64,000 bases of DNA from Stappia taiwanensis (lineage in GTDB: Bacteria; Pseudomonadota; Alphaproteobacteria; Rhizobiales; Stappiaceae), in assembly GCF_014635285.1 (NCBI RefSeq), contig NZ_BMCR01000007.1, positions 181,340 to 245,339 of the forward strand. Reading direction: 5' to 3'. The notes beneath the pieces are model-generated. The model was not told where the DNA came from, ran no database searches, and saw only the letters and a program-made list of their open reading frames with translations. The position numbers were made by a program, and so were the translations under genes. This document shows positions 56,690-63,698 of the stretch, one piece after another (positions within the stretch are counted from its first letter, which is position 1; every line of letters begins with the position of its first letter).

Positions 56690-56883
56690 TCAGGCCGATG
56701 TAACAGGTGGAAACATCATGTGGTCAAGGCAAGGGCCGAAGGCGGCGCCGCGCCGGTGATCGGGAGCGCGGGCCGCGAAGCCCCAGCCAATACCCGATCC
56801 CCGGCGTTCCCGGCAAGGTTTGAAACCGGACGCCGCCTGATTTGACGGCGCGAACGGTCATCCCGCCCGGCTCGTTTCCCGCC

Positions 56884-57489
56884 TCAGGACACCTTGCCCC
56901 ACCGCTTCAGGGCAAGCCAGGTGCTCCGGTCGAGGCCGAACCTGTCGACAGCGACCGGGCCGCCGGCGCCGCGCGAATGGATCATGCCCTGGTCGAGCAG
57001 GTGGAAGCCGCATTTCATCAGCACCCGGCGCGAGGCCGGATTGGTCACCCGTGCCGCGCCGATCAGGCGGGAGGTGCCGGTGCTGCAGAAGATGAAGTCG
57101 ACCACCGACTGGGCCGCCTCGGTCGCCAGCCCCTGGCCCCAGAACGGTTCGCCGAGCCAGTAGCCCAGATGAATTGCCCCGTCCTCTTCCGACCGGTGAA
57201 AGCCGGTGGCGCCGATGAACCGGCCGGTCGACTTCATGCGGATGGCGAACTTGGCGCGGTCGCGGGTGGCTGCCGCTGCCCGGGCAACCAGCGCCCGGCC
57301 GTCGTCGAGGGTGAAGGGCGAGGGCATGGTCGCCACCATGGTGGCAACCTTGCGGTTGTTGGCAAGGGTAACAATGTCGGCAAGGTCATCGCTGCGCGGC
57401 AGGTCGAGCCGGAGCCTTGCGGTCTCCTGCGGCGCGCCGGCAGCGCAGAAACTTTCCTCGTCGAGACTTTCTTCCAGATCGGCAACCAT
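56884..57489 (-). CDS. GNAT family N-acetyltransferase (RimJ-like)
   Basis: A 201-residue acetyltransferase resembling the RimJ/RimL group. TARLRLDLPRSDDLADIVTL begins the fold; motif A is IHLGYWLGEPFWGQGLATEA and is followed by NPASRRVLMKCGF, the classic C-terminal signature. The substrate (protein N-terminus or small amine) is unknown. I chose the ATG at 57489, which has a strong GGAGGA ribosome site 6 nt upstream; the longer frame to 57537 would begin inside the rpmA terminator. The gene lies between obgE and rpmA, where rhizobia often carry such a GNAT. Confidence 0.88.
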   Translation of the reverse strand: MVADLEESLDEESFCAAGAPQETARLRLDLPRSDDLADIVTLANNRKVATMVATMPSPFTLDDGRALVARAAAATRDRAKFAIRMKSTGRFIGATGFHRSEEDGAIHLGYWLGEPFWGQGLATEAAQSVVDFIFCSTGTSRLIGAARVTNPASRRVLMKCGFHLLDQGMIHSRGAGGPVAVDRFGLDRSTWLALKRWGKVS

Positions 57490-57514
57490 GATGTCCTCCG
57501 GCAATTCGGCAAAG

Positions 57515-57544
57515 AAAAAGGGGAGATGGTGCCCCATCTCCCCT
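57515..57544 (-). terminator. Intrinsic terminator of rplU-rpmA
   Basis: On the minus strand AGGGGAGATGG (57544-57534) pairs perfectly with CCATCTCCCCT (57529-57519) around a 4-nt loop, followed by TTTTCTTT. It lies about 80 bp after the rpmA stop and separates the ribosomal genes from the GNAT gene. Confidence 0.85.
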
Positions 57545-57623
57545 GATCCTTCGCGATCATGCCGGTTTTCCTCAAACCGCCGGGTCGATGAGACGCCGGC
57601 GAGTCATTGGAAACACGTCGGCT

Positions 57624-57893
57624 TTACTCTGCTGCGTCTACGAGTGGCGTCACGGTGATAAACGTGCGCTTGTTGGCTTTGCTTTCGAAGGTCACGGTGC
57701 CTTCGATGGTGGCGAAGATCGTGTGATCCTTGCCCATGCCAACACCCGTGCCCGGATGCCACTTGGTGCCGCGCTGACGCGCGATGATGTTGCCCGGCAC
57801 GACGATCTCGCCGCCGTACTTCTTGATACCGAGACGGCGACCCGCGGAATCGCGACCGTTACGGGACGAACCACCTGCTTTTTTATGTGCCAT
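57624..57893 (-). CDS. rpmA: 50S ribosomal protein L27
   Basis: An 89-residue L27, starting [20 protein letters not shown], with [20 protein letters not shown] near the peptidyl-transferase-proximal tail. It is paired with rplU 50 bp upstream and followed by a terminator. Length and sequence are normal. Confidence 0.98.
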   Translation of the reverse strand: MAHKKAGGSSRNGRDSAGRRLGIKKYGGEIVVPGNIIARQRGTKWHPGTGVGMGKDHTIFATIEGTVTFESKANKRTFITVTPLVDAAE

Positions 57894-57943
57894 GACGAAA
57901 CTCCTCGTCCGAAATCTTCAATCGGCGTCGACGGGGTGGCGAA

Positions 57944-58561
57944 TTACTTCGCCGCCAGCTCCGTCGCCTGCTCAACCCAGTTGTCGCGCTCGATGCGGCC
58001 CTTGAAGGACAGGGCTTCGTCGACGCGGGCGATGTCGTCAGCGCTGAAGGCAGCGACCTGCGCGTAGGTGGTGATACCCAGCGCGTTCAGCTTCTTCTCC
58101 AGCACGGGGCCGACGCCGGTGATCTTCTTCAGATCGTCGGCCGGGCCTTCCGGCGCGGTGAACAGCACCGGCAGCGCATCGGAGGCTTCCGCCGCCTTTG
58201 CGGTGTCTTCGCTCTTCGCGGCCTTCTTCTTGGCGGCCGGCTTGGCACCGCCGGTCAGGATATCGGTGATCTTGACCGTGGTGAAGCTCTGACGGTGGCC
58301 GTTGCGGCGGCGCGAATTCTGGCGGCGACGCTTCTTGAAGATGATGATCTTGCGGGTACGGGCCTGCTCGACCACCTCACCGACGACGCTGGCGCCGTCG
58401 ACCGTCGGCGCGCCGATCATGGTCTCGGTCTCGCCGCCAACCATCAGCACGTCTGCGAAGGTCACGGTCTCGCCGGCATCCGCGGAGAGCTTCTCGATCT
58501 TCACCAAATCGTCCTGGGCGACGCGGTACTGCTTGCCGCCCGTCTTGATCACTGCGAACAT
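57944..58561 (-). CDS. rplU: 50S ribosomal protein L21 with C-terminal HhH-like extension
   Basis: A 205-residue L21, about twice the usual length. Residues 1-103 are ordinary L21 ([14 protein letters not shown], then [20 protein letters not shown] and FTTVKITDI). A lysine/alanine linker ([18 protein letters not shown]) leads to a second domain, [40 protein letters not shown] and a final amphipathic helix; the GVGP motif marks a helix-hairpin-helix/Rad51 N-terminal-like fold, as also seen in ferredoxin-type and NADH dehydrogenase E-subunit tails of alphaproteobacteria. Such extended L21 proteins are known in Rhizobiales. The start is ATG 58561, before the canonical MFAVI. Confidence 0.96.
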   Translation of the reverse strand: MFAVIKTGGKQYRVAQDDLVKIEKLSADAGETVTFADVLMVGGETETMIGAPTVDGASVVGEVVEQARTRKIIIFKKRRRQNSRRRNGHRQSFTTVKITDILTGGAKPAAKKKAAKSEDTAKAAEASDALPVLFTAPEGPADDLKKITGVGPVLEKKLNALGITTYAQVAAFSADDIARVDEALSFKGRIERDNWVEQATELAAK

Positions 58562-58814
58562 GTCTCGCACGTCCTTCTTTTCATTTTTGCAATCGGCGCG
58601 CCCCGTCTTGGGTCGGCCGGCTTGTCAACGCACCCTTTGGCGTTCCTGCGAGGCGCTGTCCGCGATAGCATAAGCGCCGGCCGGAAACTTTGCGAAAGAC
58701 GCAGCCGATGCCGGCAAGCCGGCTCCTCGGAAACGCGCCCTGCCGTCGCCGGATGTCATGGCGAAGAGCCATGGACCTGATCGGCATGAAGACGGCGAAA
58801 AGCCTCGGGCAACG

Positions 58815-58836
58815 AAAAAGGGGACACGAAGGTCCC
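58815..58836 (-). terminator. Terminator-like hairpin in the rplU leader
   Basis: Read on the minus strand, GGGAC (58836-58832) and GTCCC (58825-58821) close a 6-nt CTTCGT loop and are followed by C and five T (58819-58815). It lies only about 10 nt after the predicted rplU start of transcription. The 5-bp stem is short, so strength is uncertain. Confidence 0.4.
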
Positions 58837-58851
58837 ACTCGAAGCAGGCGG

Positions 58852-58879
58852 ACTATACGTATCGGCGGGCCAAAGTCAA
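58852..58879 (-). promoter_or_regulatory. Sigma-70 promoter candidate for rplU-rpmA
   Basis: On the minus strand TTGACT (58879-58874) and TATAGT (58857-58852) are spaced by 16 bp, the best promoter match in the region. It implies an unusually long leader of about 285 nt before rplU. Confidence 0.5.
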
Positions 58880-59027
58880 CGTCCGAGCCAGGAGAATAAG
58901 GCGCGAAAAACGACCCTTGTGGCGCCTTGATGCGGAAAGGCGGTGAATATCCCATTTCGCCTCTTGTGCCCCGCTCCGCACTTCGCTATGTAGCCACCCA
59001 CCGCGAGGCCACGAGCCGCGCGGTCGC

Positions 59028-59117
59028 GGAGAGGTGCCGGAGTGGTTGAACGGGGCGGTCTCGAAAACCGTTGAGCGCGCAAGCGTTCCGAGGGTTCGAA
59101 TCCCTCTCTCTCCGCCA
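59028..59117 (+). tRNA. tRNA-Ser (anticodon CGA)
   Basis: A 90-nt class II tRNA: acceptor GGAGAGG/TCTCTCC with one G-U pair, D-arm GCCGGAGTGGTTGAACGGG, anticodon arm GCGGT-CTCGAAA-ACCGT giving CGA, variable arm GAGCGCGCAAGCGTTC, T-arm with GGTTCGAATCC, and encoded CCA. It reads UCG. tRNA-Ser genes are common integration sites, and the DNA downstream changes to lower GC. Confidence 0.96.
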
Positions 59118-59536
59118 TAATCCCCCCGGTTGCCCCCCCCAGATTGCCATAGTGCGATATTACTGCCGTTCACCGCACACCACGAAGTTGGTGCGGCGAA
59201 CGGCCAGTCCTACGCTGCAGCCTGATACTCCTGAAAACTGGAGATGGCCACGTTCGGCCCGGAGCGGTCATTCGACACGTATTGAAGCAATGGCAGCTTC
59301 GCGCCCCCAACCCGGACATTCGAGGCGCTTTTGCCACTCCCTGAAAGCGGGCGTTTGCTGCAATCCTACCGATATTAGCGATGTGCAGGGACTGGACAGC
59401 CCGAACCCTAAACGCGATGCGAGATCGGAAGCAGAGAGCTCCGTTGCGCGGTCACGAAGAGCTAACTTTCCTTGTCAACGCAAAATGAGCGTATCATTGA
59501 AACAAAGTCTACGGACTATTCTGCAAAGCAGAGAGA
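59118..59536. other. AT-richer non-coding stretch after tRNA-Ser
   Basis: About 420 bp without a believable gene; a 158-codon plus-strand frame begins inside the tRNA and has no protein-like features. The phrase AGCGGTCATTCGA at 59262-59274 is echoed by TCGGTCATTCGATC near 60405, suggesting decayed copies of one repeat. I found no second copy of the tRNA 3' end that would mark an att site. Confidence 0.4.
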
Positions 59537-60169
59537 TTATCGCATAAGGCTTCTTAGGGCCGAACCGGCAGTTGCTGGAGCTGCGACAAGTTTTTCTGAA
59601 GCGGTACGGAGACCGTAGTAAAAGTCGATTGCCTCTCTGATTTTCGGAGGCTCGCATGGATCGTTGTGAACGAGTTCGTTCCTTCTGTTAGTTAGAGTTT
59701 CAAGGCGATCCAGAACGTCGTCGAAATTTCTTCCTCGCCATTTCTTATTCTGCTTGGCGTTGTATGGACCATCATACTTGACCCAAAAGTCCTTAAATAT
59801 TTCGAACTGCTCAATGATTATGAGTTTTGATATCGTTTTTTCGGCGTTTCCGATGTCGGGAGATGGGATTCTTACGCCGCCGTTGCTACTGACCTCTGGG
59901 TTGGGTCCAATTACCAGTGTAGACGACACTGAAAACTCCTTACTTATCATCAGACAGTAAGGGCGTGATCGGTCTATCGGCACCTCGCCATTGCCTGCGC
60001 TTAAAAATGGTCCTGTTTTCCAAGCATCATTGCCGTCTCCAACACAATCGAAAGATGTCATTTTGTTTGCTGCGGTTGCCAGGTCGTACACTGACATGGC
60101 TGCCAATAACGCGTCTCCTGCCGCTTCGATATATCTCTGAAAATCGTCCGCTCGATCGCTCTTCACCAC
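59537..60169 (-). CDS. HEPN-motif protein of unknown function
   Basis: A 210-residue protein I cannot assign to a named family. Residues 161-178 contain TLTNRRNELVHNDPCE, whose RNELVH is the R-x4-H motif (RNxxxH form) of HEPN-domain ribonucleases found in toxin-antitoxin, abortive-infection and RiboL-PSP systems; the surrounding helices (IEQFEIFKDFWVKYDGPYN before, IREAIDFYYGLRTASEKLV after) suit the HEPN four-helix bundle. The N-terminal half is unlike it. GC is clearly lower than neighbours: the 60 bases from 59761 have only 21 G/C. The start is GTG 60169, with AGAGGGG a few nt upstream. No antitoxin-like gene is adjacent. Confidence 0.6.
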   Translation of the reverse strand: MVKSDRADDFQRYIEAAGDALLAAMSVYDLATAANKMTSFDCVGDGNDAWKTGPFLSAGNGEVPIDRSRPYCLMISKEFSVSSTLVIGPNPEVSSNGGVRIPSPDIGNAEKTISKLIIIEQFEIFKDFWVKYDGPYNAKQNKKWRGRNFDDVLDRLETLTNRRNELVHNDPCEPPKIREAIDFYYGLRTASEKLVAAPATAGSALRSLMR

Positions 60170-60477
60170 CCACCCCTCTTTCGATTATTTTCTGCTTGTT
60201 TCTTAGCAAGCATATTGTTCACCGTAGGAGTATTGCCATTCCTTGAGCGCAGAGCAATTGGATGTCAGCCTTAAGTAAGCTATGCGGGCAAGCGGACTGT
60301 CATCTCCCGGCCCCGGAGGTGACGTTTCGCCCGAAGCTAGGCGAGCGGCAGCTTTCCTTCCCTTGTCGGCCAGGACCCGCCATTCCGCTCACGGCCCCAT
60401 TTCGGTCATTCGATCACCCCGCAGCGAACTTCCGCTTTCCGCCCATAGCTACTTGCTCTTTCCCAAAAATTAGCGGG

Positions 60478-60575
60478 TTATGGCGTCGGCATGGTTCTCC
60501 GTTTCGTCGGCTTCGGCCCGCCATAATCGCTCTAGCGAGATCGAGACAAGGCTCCCGTTGGGGGCCTTTTCTTTT
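60478..60575 (+). ncRNA. Possible small RNA ending in an intrinsic terminator
   Basis: TTATGGCG (60478-60485) and CGCCATAA (60519-60526) can close a long stem-loop; 23 nt later GGCTCCC (60550-60556) pairs with GGGGGCC (60560-60566) around GTT and is followed by TTTTCTTTTT. The terminator is convincing and faces plus, yet no plus-strand gene precedes it except the tRNA 1.4 kb upstream. A weak TTGCTC lies about 25 bp upstream. Evidence for transcription is lacking. Confidence 0.3.
60548..60575 (+). terminator. Intrinsic terminator with no obvious upstream gene
   Basis: A 7-bp stem (60550-60556 with 60560-60566, one T-G pair) and a nine-of-ten T tract. It precedes the membrane protein gene by about 220 bp and insulates it from upstream transcription. 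Confidence 0.65.
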
Positions 60576-60795
60576 TGCGTCATAGGCGCCGGGCCGAATT
60601 GCTTTTCCTGAATGAGCCTCCCTTTGCACGATCTTCCTTGCGTATCCCTTCGCCTGCGCAGGCCTCGGGTGAGGCGGATGCCGCCGGGCGACGGCAGCGG
60701 AACGCGGACCATCGTGCCGGTACCTGTTCAAACGAATGGGGCGGCGGCATGCACGCCCCGGTAGCTTGCGGCTCTCGACTGACGGAGACGCGGGT

Positions 60796-61779
60796 ATGTG
60801 GGATTTCAGCATTGGCGGCGCACTGGGGATGATGATGCGGACCACGCCATTCATCATCTTTCGAATGACGGTCTATTTCGGTATCGCCCTTGGGTACATT
60901 CTGGTTACCGGGACCGGAGTGGGCATCGGTTACGGCATCGGCGGGTTTGGCGACGAGGAGTTTCGCGCCACCTCGACCTTCTGGGGCGGCGCCGTCGGCT
61001 TTGGCCTGTTCGGCGCGGTCATGTACTGGGTCCGCGAGTATATCCTCTATATGGTGAAGGCCGGGCATGTGGCGGTGCTGGTCCAGCTTATCGACGGCAA
61101 GCCGATGCCCGGGGGAAAGCGGCAGATCAGCTACGCGACCGAGGTCGTGAAGGAGCGCTTTGTCCAGACCAACGTGCTCTTCGCTCTCGACCAGCTGGTC
61201 AAGGGGGTGATCGGTGCAATCACCGGCCTTGTCCGGGGTATCCTGACGATCCTGCCAATCCCCGGCGCCCAACAGCTGGCGGGTATCCTCCATGCCTTCC
61301 TGCGGATCGCGGTCGGCTTCATTGACGAAGTGATTCTCGCCCACGCCATCCGCACCCAGTCCACCAATGCGTGGGGGGCGGCGAAGGACGCGCTCGTCCT
61401 TTACGGGCAGAACTACAAGGTGATGCTGAAGAATGCGGCCTGGCTGGCGATCATCGTCTACGGCCTCGGCTTCATCGTTTTCCTTGTCATGTTGGCCCCT
61501 GCCGCGCTGGTCGTCTACCTGATGCCGGGCGCCTGGGCGGCCGGCGGGATTGTGTTCGCGCTGCTCTTCGCCTGGGCGGTCAAGGCGGCGCTGCTGGAAC
61601 CCTTCGCCATCGCCTGCCTGATGCAGGTCTATTTCAAGACGATCGAGGGTCAGGAGCCCGATCCCGAATGGGATGCGCGCCTTGAACAGATGTCGGCCAA
61701 ATTTCGAAAACTGAAGGCGCGTGCCTTGGGCGGTGACCGCCAGCAGGGCGCGGACACGGGTGATCTGCGCCCGGCCTGA
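60796..61779 (+). CDS. Multi-pass membrane protein, partner of the VWA protein
   Basis: I do not recognise a named family. The 327-residue protein has hydrophobic segments near residues 20-50 (FGIALGYILVTGTGVGIGYG), 58-85, 125-145, and a long cluster near 212-280 (LAIIVYGLGFIVFLVMLAPA, AGGIVFALLFAWAVKAALLE), and a charged C-terminal tail. A loop around residues 90-115 reads VLVQLIDGKPMPGGKRQIS, and IDEVILAHAIRTQ near 175 is polar. The gene starts with ATG 60796; an in-frame earlier codon at 60736 is less likely. The VWA gene begins 27 bp after its stop, so the two are co-transcribed and probably act together in the envelope. Confidence 0.72.
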   Translation: MWDFSIGGALGMMMRTTPFIIFRMTVYFGIALGYILVTGTGVGIGYGIGGFGDEEFRATSTFWGGAVGFGLFGAVMYWVREYILYMVKAGHVAVLVQLIDGKPMPGGKRQISYATEVVKERFVQTNVLFALDQLVKGVIGAITGLVRGILTILPIPGAQQLAGILHAFLRIAVGFIDEVILAHAIRTQSTNAWGAAKDALVLYGQNYKVMLKNAAWLAIIVYGLGFIVFLVMLAPAALVVYLMPGAWAAGGIVFALLFAWAVKAALLEPFAIACLMQVYFKTIEGQEPDPEWDARLEQMSAKFRKLKARALGGDRQQGADTGDLRPA

Positions 61780-61806
61780 GCGCGGCGTGACCGGAAGGAA
61801 GAGACG

Positions 61807-63594
61807 ATGCAACTTTTCAAACCCGCCATGCTGGCGATTGCCACCCTCGGCGCCACCGCCGCTCTCACGGCCGCTGACACCACCGCCGCGCGTGCCACGG
61901 AAGACGTGATGGTCGTCTACGACGCCTCCGGCTCGATGTGGGGGCAGATCGACGGCGTTTCCAAGATCGAGATTGCCCGGGAGGTGTTGGGCGACCTCAT
62001 CGCGACCTGGCCTGAAAAGGCCAATGTGGGGCTGATGGCCTACGGGCACCGCCGCGAAGCGGATTGCACCGATATCGAGACACTGATCGCGCCCGTCCCG
62101 CTGGACCGGTCCGCTTTTGTCGCGGCAATCGACGGGATCAAACCGCGCGGGCGCACGCCGCTTACCGAGTCCATCCGGCAGGCGGCCGAGCAGCTTTCCT
62201 ATCGTGACACGCGGGCAACCGTGATCCTCATCTCCGATGGGTTGGAGACCTGCCAGGCCGACCCTTGCGCGCTGTCGGCGGACCTGGCGCGGCAGGGTGT
62301 GAAATTTACCGCCCATGTGGTCGGCTTCGACCTGACCGAGGAAGAACATGCCGGTCTTGCCTGCATCGCTGAAAACACCGGCGGGGTGTTCGTGCCTGCG
62401 CAGGATGCCGCCGGGCTCAAGAAGGCCTTGTCGCATGTGCAGGATGTCATGGACCTGAAGCCGGCGGCGCAGGAAGAGGCAAAGGCCGAGCCAGAGCCGC
62501 CCCATCTTGACGATCCCGATATCGCACTTGAGGCCCCGGCGCAGGTGACGGCAGGGGCCCGCTTCGACGTTGCCTGGTCTTCTTCCATTTCCCCGCAGGA
62601 CTATCTGGCCATCGTTGCCCCCGAGGCGAAAGAGGGTGCCTACATCAACTACCTGATTGTGGAAGATCAGAAGAAGGGCGGGCTGATGGCCCCTGCGAAG
62701 CCCGGGCTTTACGAGTTGCGCTATGTGCTGAACGACGGCAATCGCACGCTGAACGCGGTCCCGGTGGAGGTGGTGGAGGCCGAAATCGGCATCAAGGCGC
62801 CGGCGCAGGTGACAACCGGTGCCCGCTTCAACGTGTCGTGGTCTTCCGTCGTGCACCCGCTGGACTATGTGGCCATCGTCCCCGCCGGGGCGAAAGAGGG
62901 CGCCTACATCAACTACCTGACCGTGGACGGCGCCACCGAGGGCGGTCTGGTGGCGCCTGCCGAGCCGGGGCTTTACGAGGTGCGCTATGTGCTGCAGGAG
63001 GGCAATCACACGGTGACGTCGACCCCGGTGGAGGTCGTGGCGGCCGAAATGGGCATCACGGCCCCGGCGCAGGTGACAGCCGGTGCCCGCTTCGACGTTT
63101 CGTGGTCTTCCGTCGTGCACCCACAGGACTATGTGGCCATCGCCCCCGCCGGAGCGAAAGAGGGCGCCTACGTCAACTACCTGACCGTGGACGGCGCCAC
63201 CGAGGGCGGTCTGGTGGCGCCTGCCGAGCCGGGGCTCTACGAGGTGCGCTATGTGCTGCAGGAGGACAATCACACGCTGACGTCGACACCGCTGGAGGTC
63301 ATCGATGCGAAGGTCAGTCTGACCGGACCGGAGGTCGCCCCAGCGAAAACCCCCGTGCGGATCGGCTGGTCCGCGTCCATCCACCCGCAGGACTATATCA
63401 CCATCGTGCCTGCCGGAGCGGATGAGGGAGCGTATCAGGATTACTTCCGGGTCGAGGACAATCGTCAGGACGAACTGGAGGCCCCGGCGGAGCCCGGTCT
63501 CTATGAGATCAGGTATGTTCTCCAGCAGGGCGACCGCACGGTTGCCAGACAGGCGTTGAAGGTGGTGGACGCGCCTGCGCCGGTGAAGGAATGA
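61807..63594 (+). CDS. Exported von Willebrand factor A protein with four tandem 88-residue repeats
   Basis: A 595-residue protein with a signal peptide (AIATLGATAALTAADTTAARA, about residues 10-30). The VWA domain spans roughly 33-215 with a complete MIDAS: D39, S41 and S43 in DASGSM, threonine in GRTPLTES and aspartate in LISDGLETC, so it should bind a metal and a ligand. Residues 238-589 are four beta-rich repeats of exactly 88 residues, each with PAQV-A-GARF-VSWSS, DYxAIV, EGAYxxY and APAEPGLYEVRYVL. The repeats look like extracellular adhesive or scaffold modules. It is co-transcribed with the membrane protein 27 bp upstream. Function is unknown; a secreted or surface-binding role is inferred. 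Confidence 0.85.
   Translation: MQLFKPAMLAIATLGATAALTAADTTAARATEDVMVVYDASGSMWGQIDGVSKIEIAREVLGDLIATWPEKANVGLMAYGHRREADCTDIETLIAPVPLDRSAFVAAIDGIKPRGRTPLTESIRQAAEQLSYRDTRATVILISDGLETCQADPCALSADLARQGVKFTAHVVGFDLTEEEHAGLACIAENTGGVFVPAQDAAGLKKALSHVQDVMDLKPAAQEEAKAEPEPPHLDDPDIALEAPAQVTAGARFDVAWSSSISPQDYLAIVAPEAKEGAYINYLIVEDQKKGGLMAPAKPGLYELRYVLNDGNRTLNAVPVEVVEAEIGIKAPAQVTTGARFNVSWSSVVHPLDYVAIVPAGAKEGAYINYLTVDGATEGGLVAPAEPGLYEVRYVLQEGNHTVTSTPVEVVAAEMGITAPAQVTAGARFDVSWSSVVHPQDYVAIAPAGAKEGAYVNYLTVDGATEGGLVAPAEPGLYEVRYVLQEDNHTLTSTPLEVIDAKVSLTGPEVAPAKTPVRIGWSASIHPQDYITIVPAGADEGAYQDYFRVEDNRQDELEAPAEPGLYEIRYVLQQGDRTVARQALKVVDAPAPVKE
62518..63573 (+). repeat. Four tandem 264-bp coding repeats
   Basis: Units at 62518-62781, 62782-63045, 63046-63309 and 63310-63573, each exactly 264 bp (88 codons), with no length change. 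Units 2 and 3 are the closest pair, with roughly 20 differences by eye and an identical run of about 60 bp; unit 4 is the most diverged. This suggests a recent duplication or gene conversion between units 2 and 3. Confidence 0.95.
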
Positions 63595-63698
63595 CATTCG
63601 AACTGACCATGCCGACCAAGCCCGGCCGCTATGAGGTTCGGCATCTCGATGTCGGCGGGCGGGCAGTCCCTGGACGCGTCATGGTGGAGGTTCGCTGA
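63591..63698 (+). pseudogene. Short frame resembling the end of a further repeat unit
   Basis: An ATG overlapping the VWA stop (ATGA, 63591-63594) opens 35 codons reading MTFELTMPTKPGRYEVRHLD, then VGGRAVPGRVMVEVR. This matches the last 35 residues of the repeat unit (ELEAPAEPGLYEIRYVL then RTVARQALKVV) closely in pattern and spacing. It is in a different frame from the VWA gene. It is probably a remnant of another repeat left by a deletion or frameshift, although a tiny coupled gene cannot be ruled out. Confidence 0.55.

Larger units (their letters stand above)
58562..59027. other. Divergent rplU / tRNA-Ser intergenic region
   Basis: About 465 bp with no gene. It contains the best rplU promoter candidate (58852-58879), a terminator-like hairpin at 58815-58836 directly downstream of it, and, on the plus strand, the presumed tRNA-Ser promoter closer to 59028, which I could not define. 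Confidence 0.5.
60170..60795. other. Intergenic region with degenerate repeats and a possible small RNA
   Basis: About 625 bp. From 60282 to 60470 runs sequence with repeated flavour (GGCAGCTTTCCTTCCC, CGGTCATTCGATC, GCGAACTTCCGCTTTCCGCC), typical of decayed intergenic repeats of alphaproteobacteria. From 60478 an inverted repeat and a terminator suggest a small RNA. From 60590 to the start of the next gene nothing is apparent except presumed promoter sequence. Confidence 0.4.

Noticed and set aside
57490..57537. Longer start for the GNAT gene
   Set aside because: It would overlap the strong rpmA terminator, and the ATG at 57489 has a much better ribosome site.
59028..59117. tRNA-Ser as an attachment site of an integrated island
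   Set aside because: I saw no duplicate of the tRNA 3' end downstream and no integrase gene, so insertion at this site is only a possibility.
59071..59547. 158-codon plus-strand frame after tRNA-Ser
   Set aside because: It begins inside the tRNA and its product shows no protein-like pattern or ribosome site.
62518..63573. CRISPR-like repetition
   Set aside because: The periodicity is 264 bp, coding and in frame, without short repeats and unique spacers; no cas genes are present.
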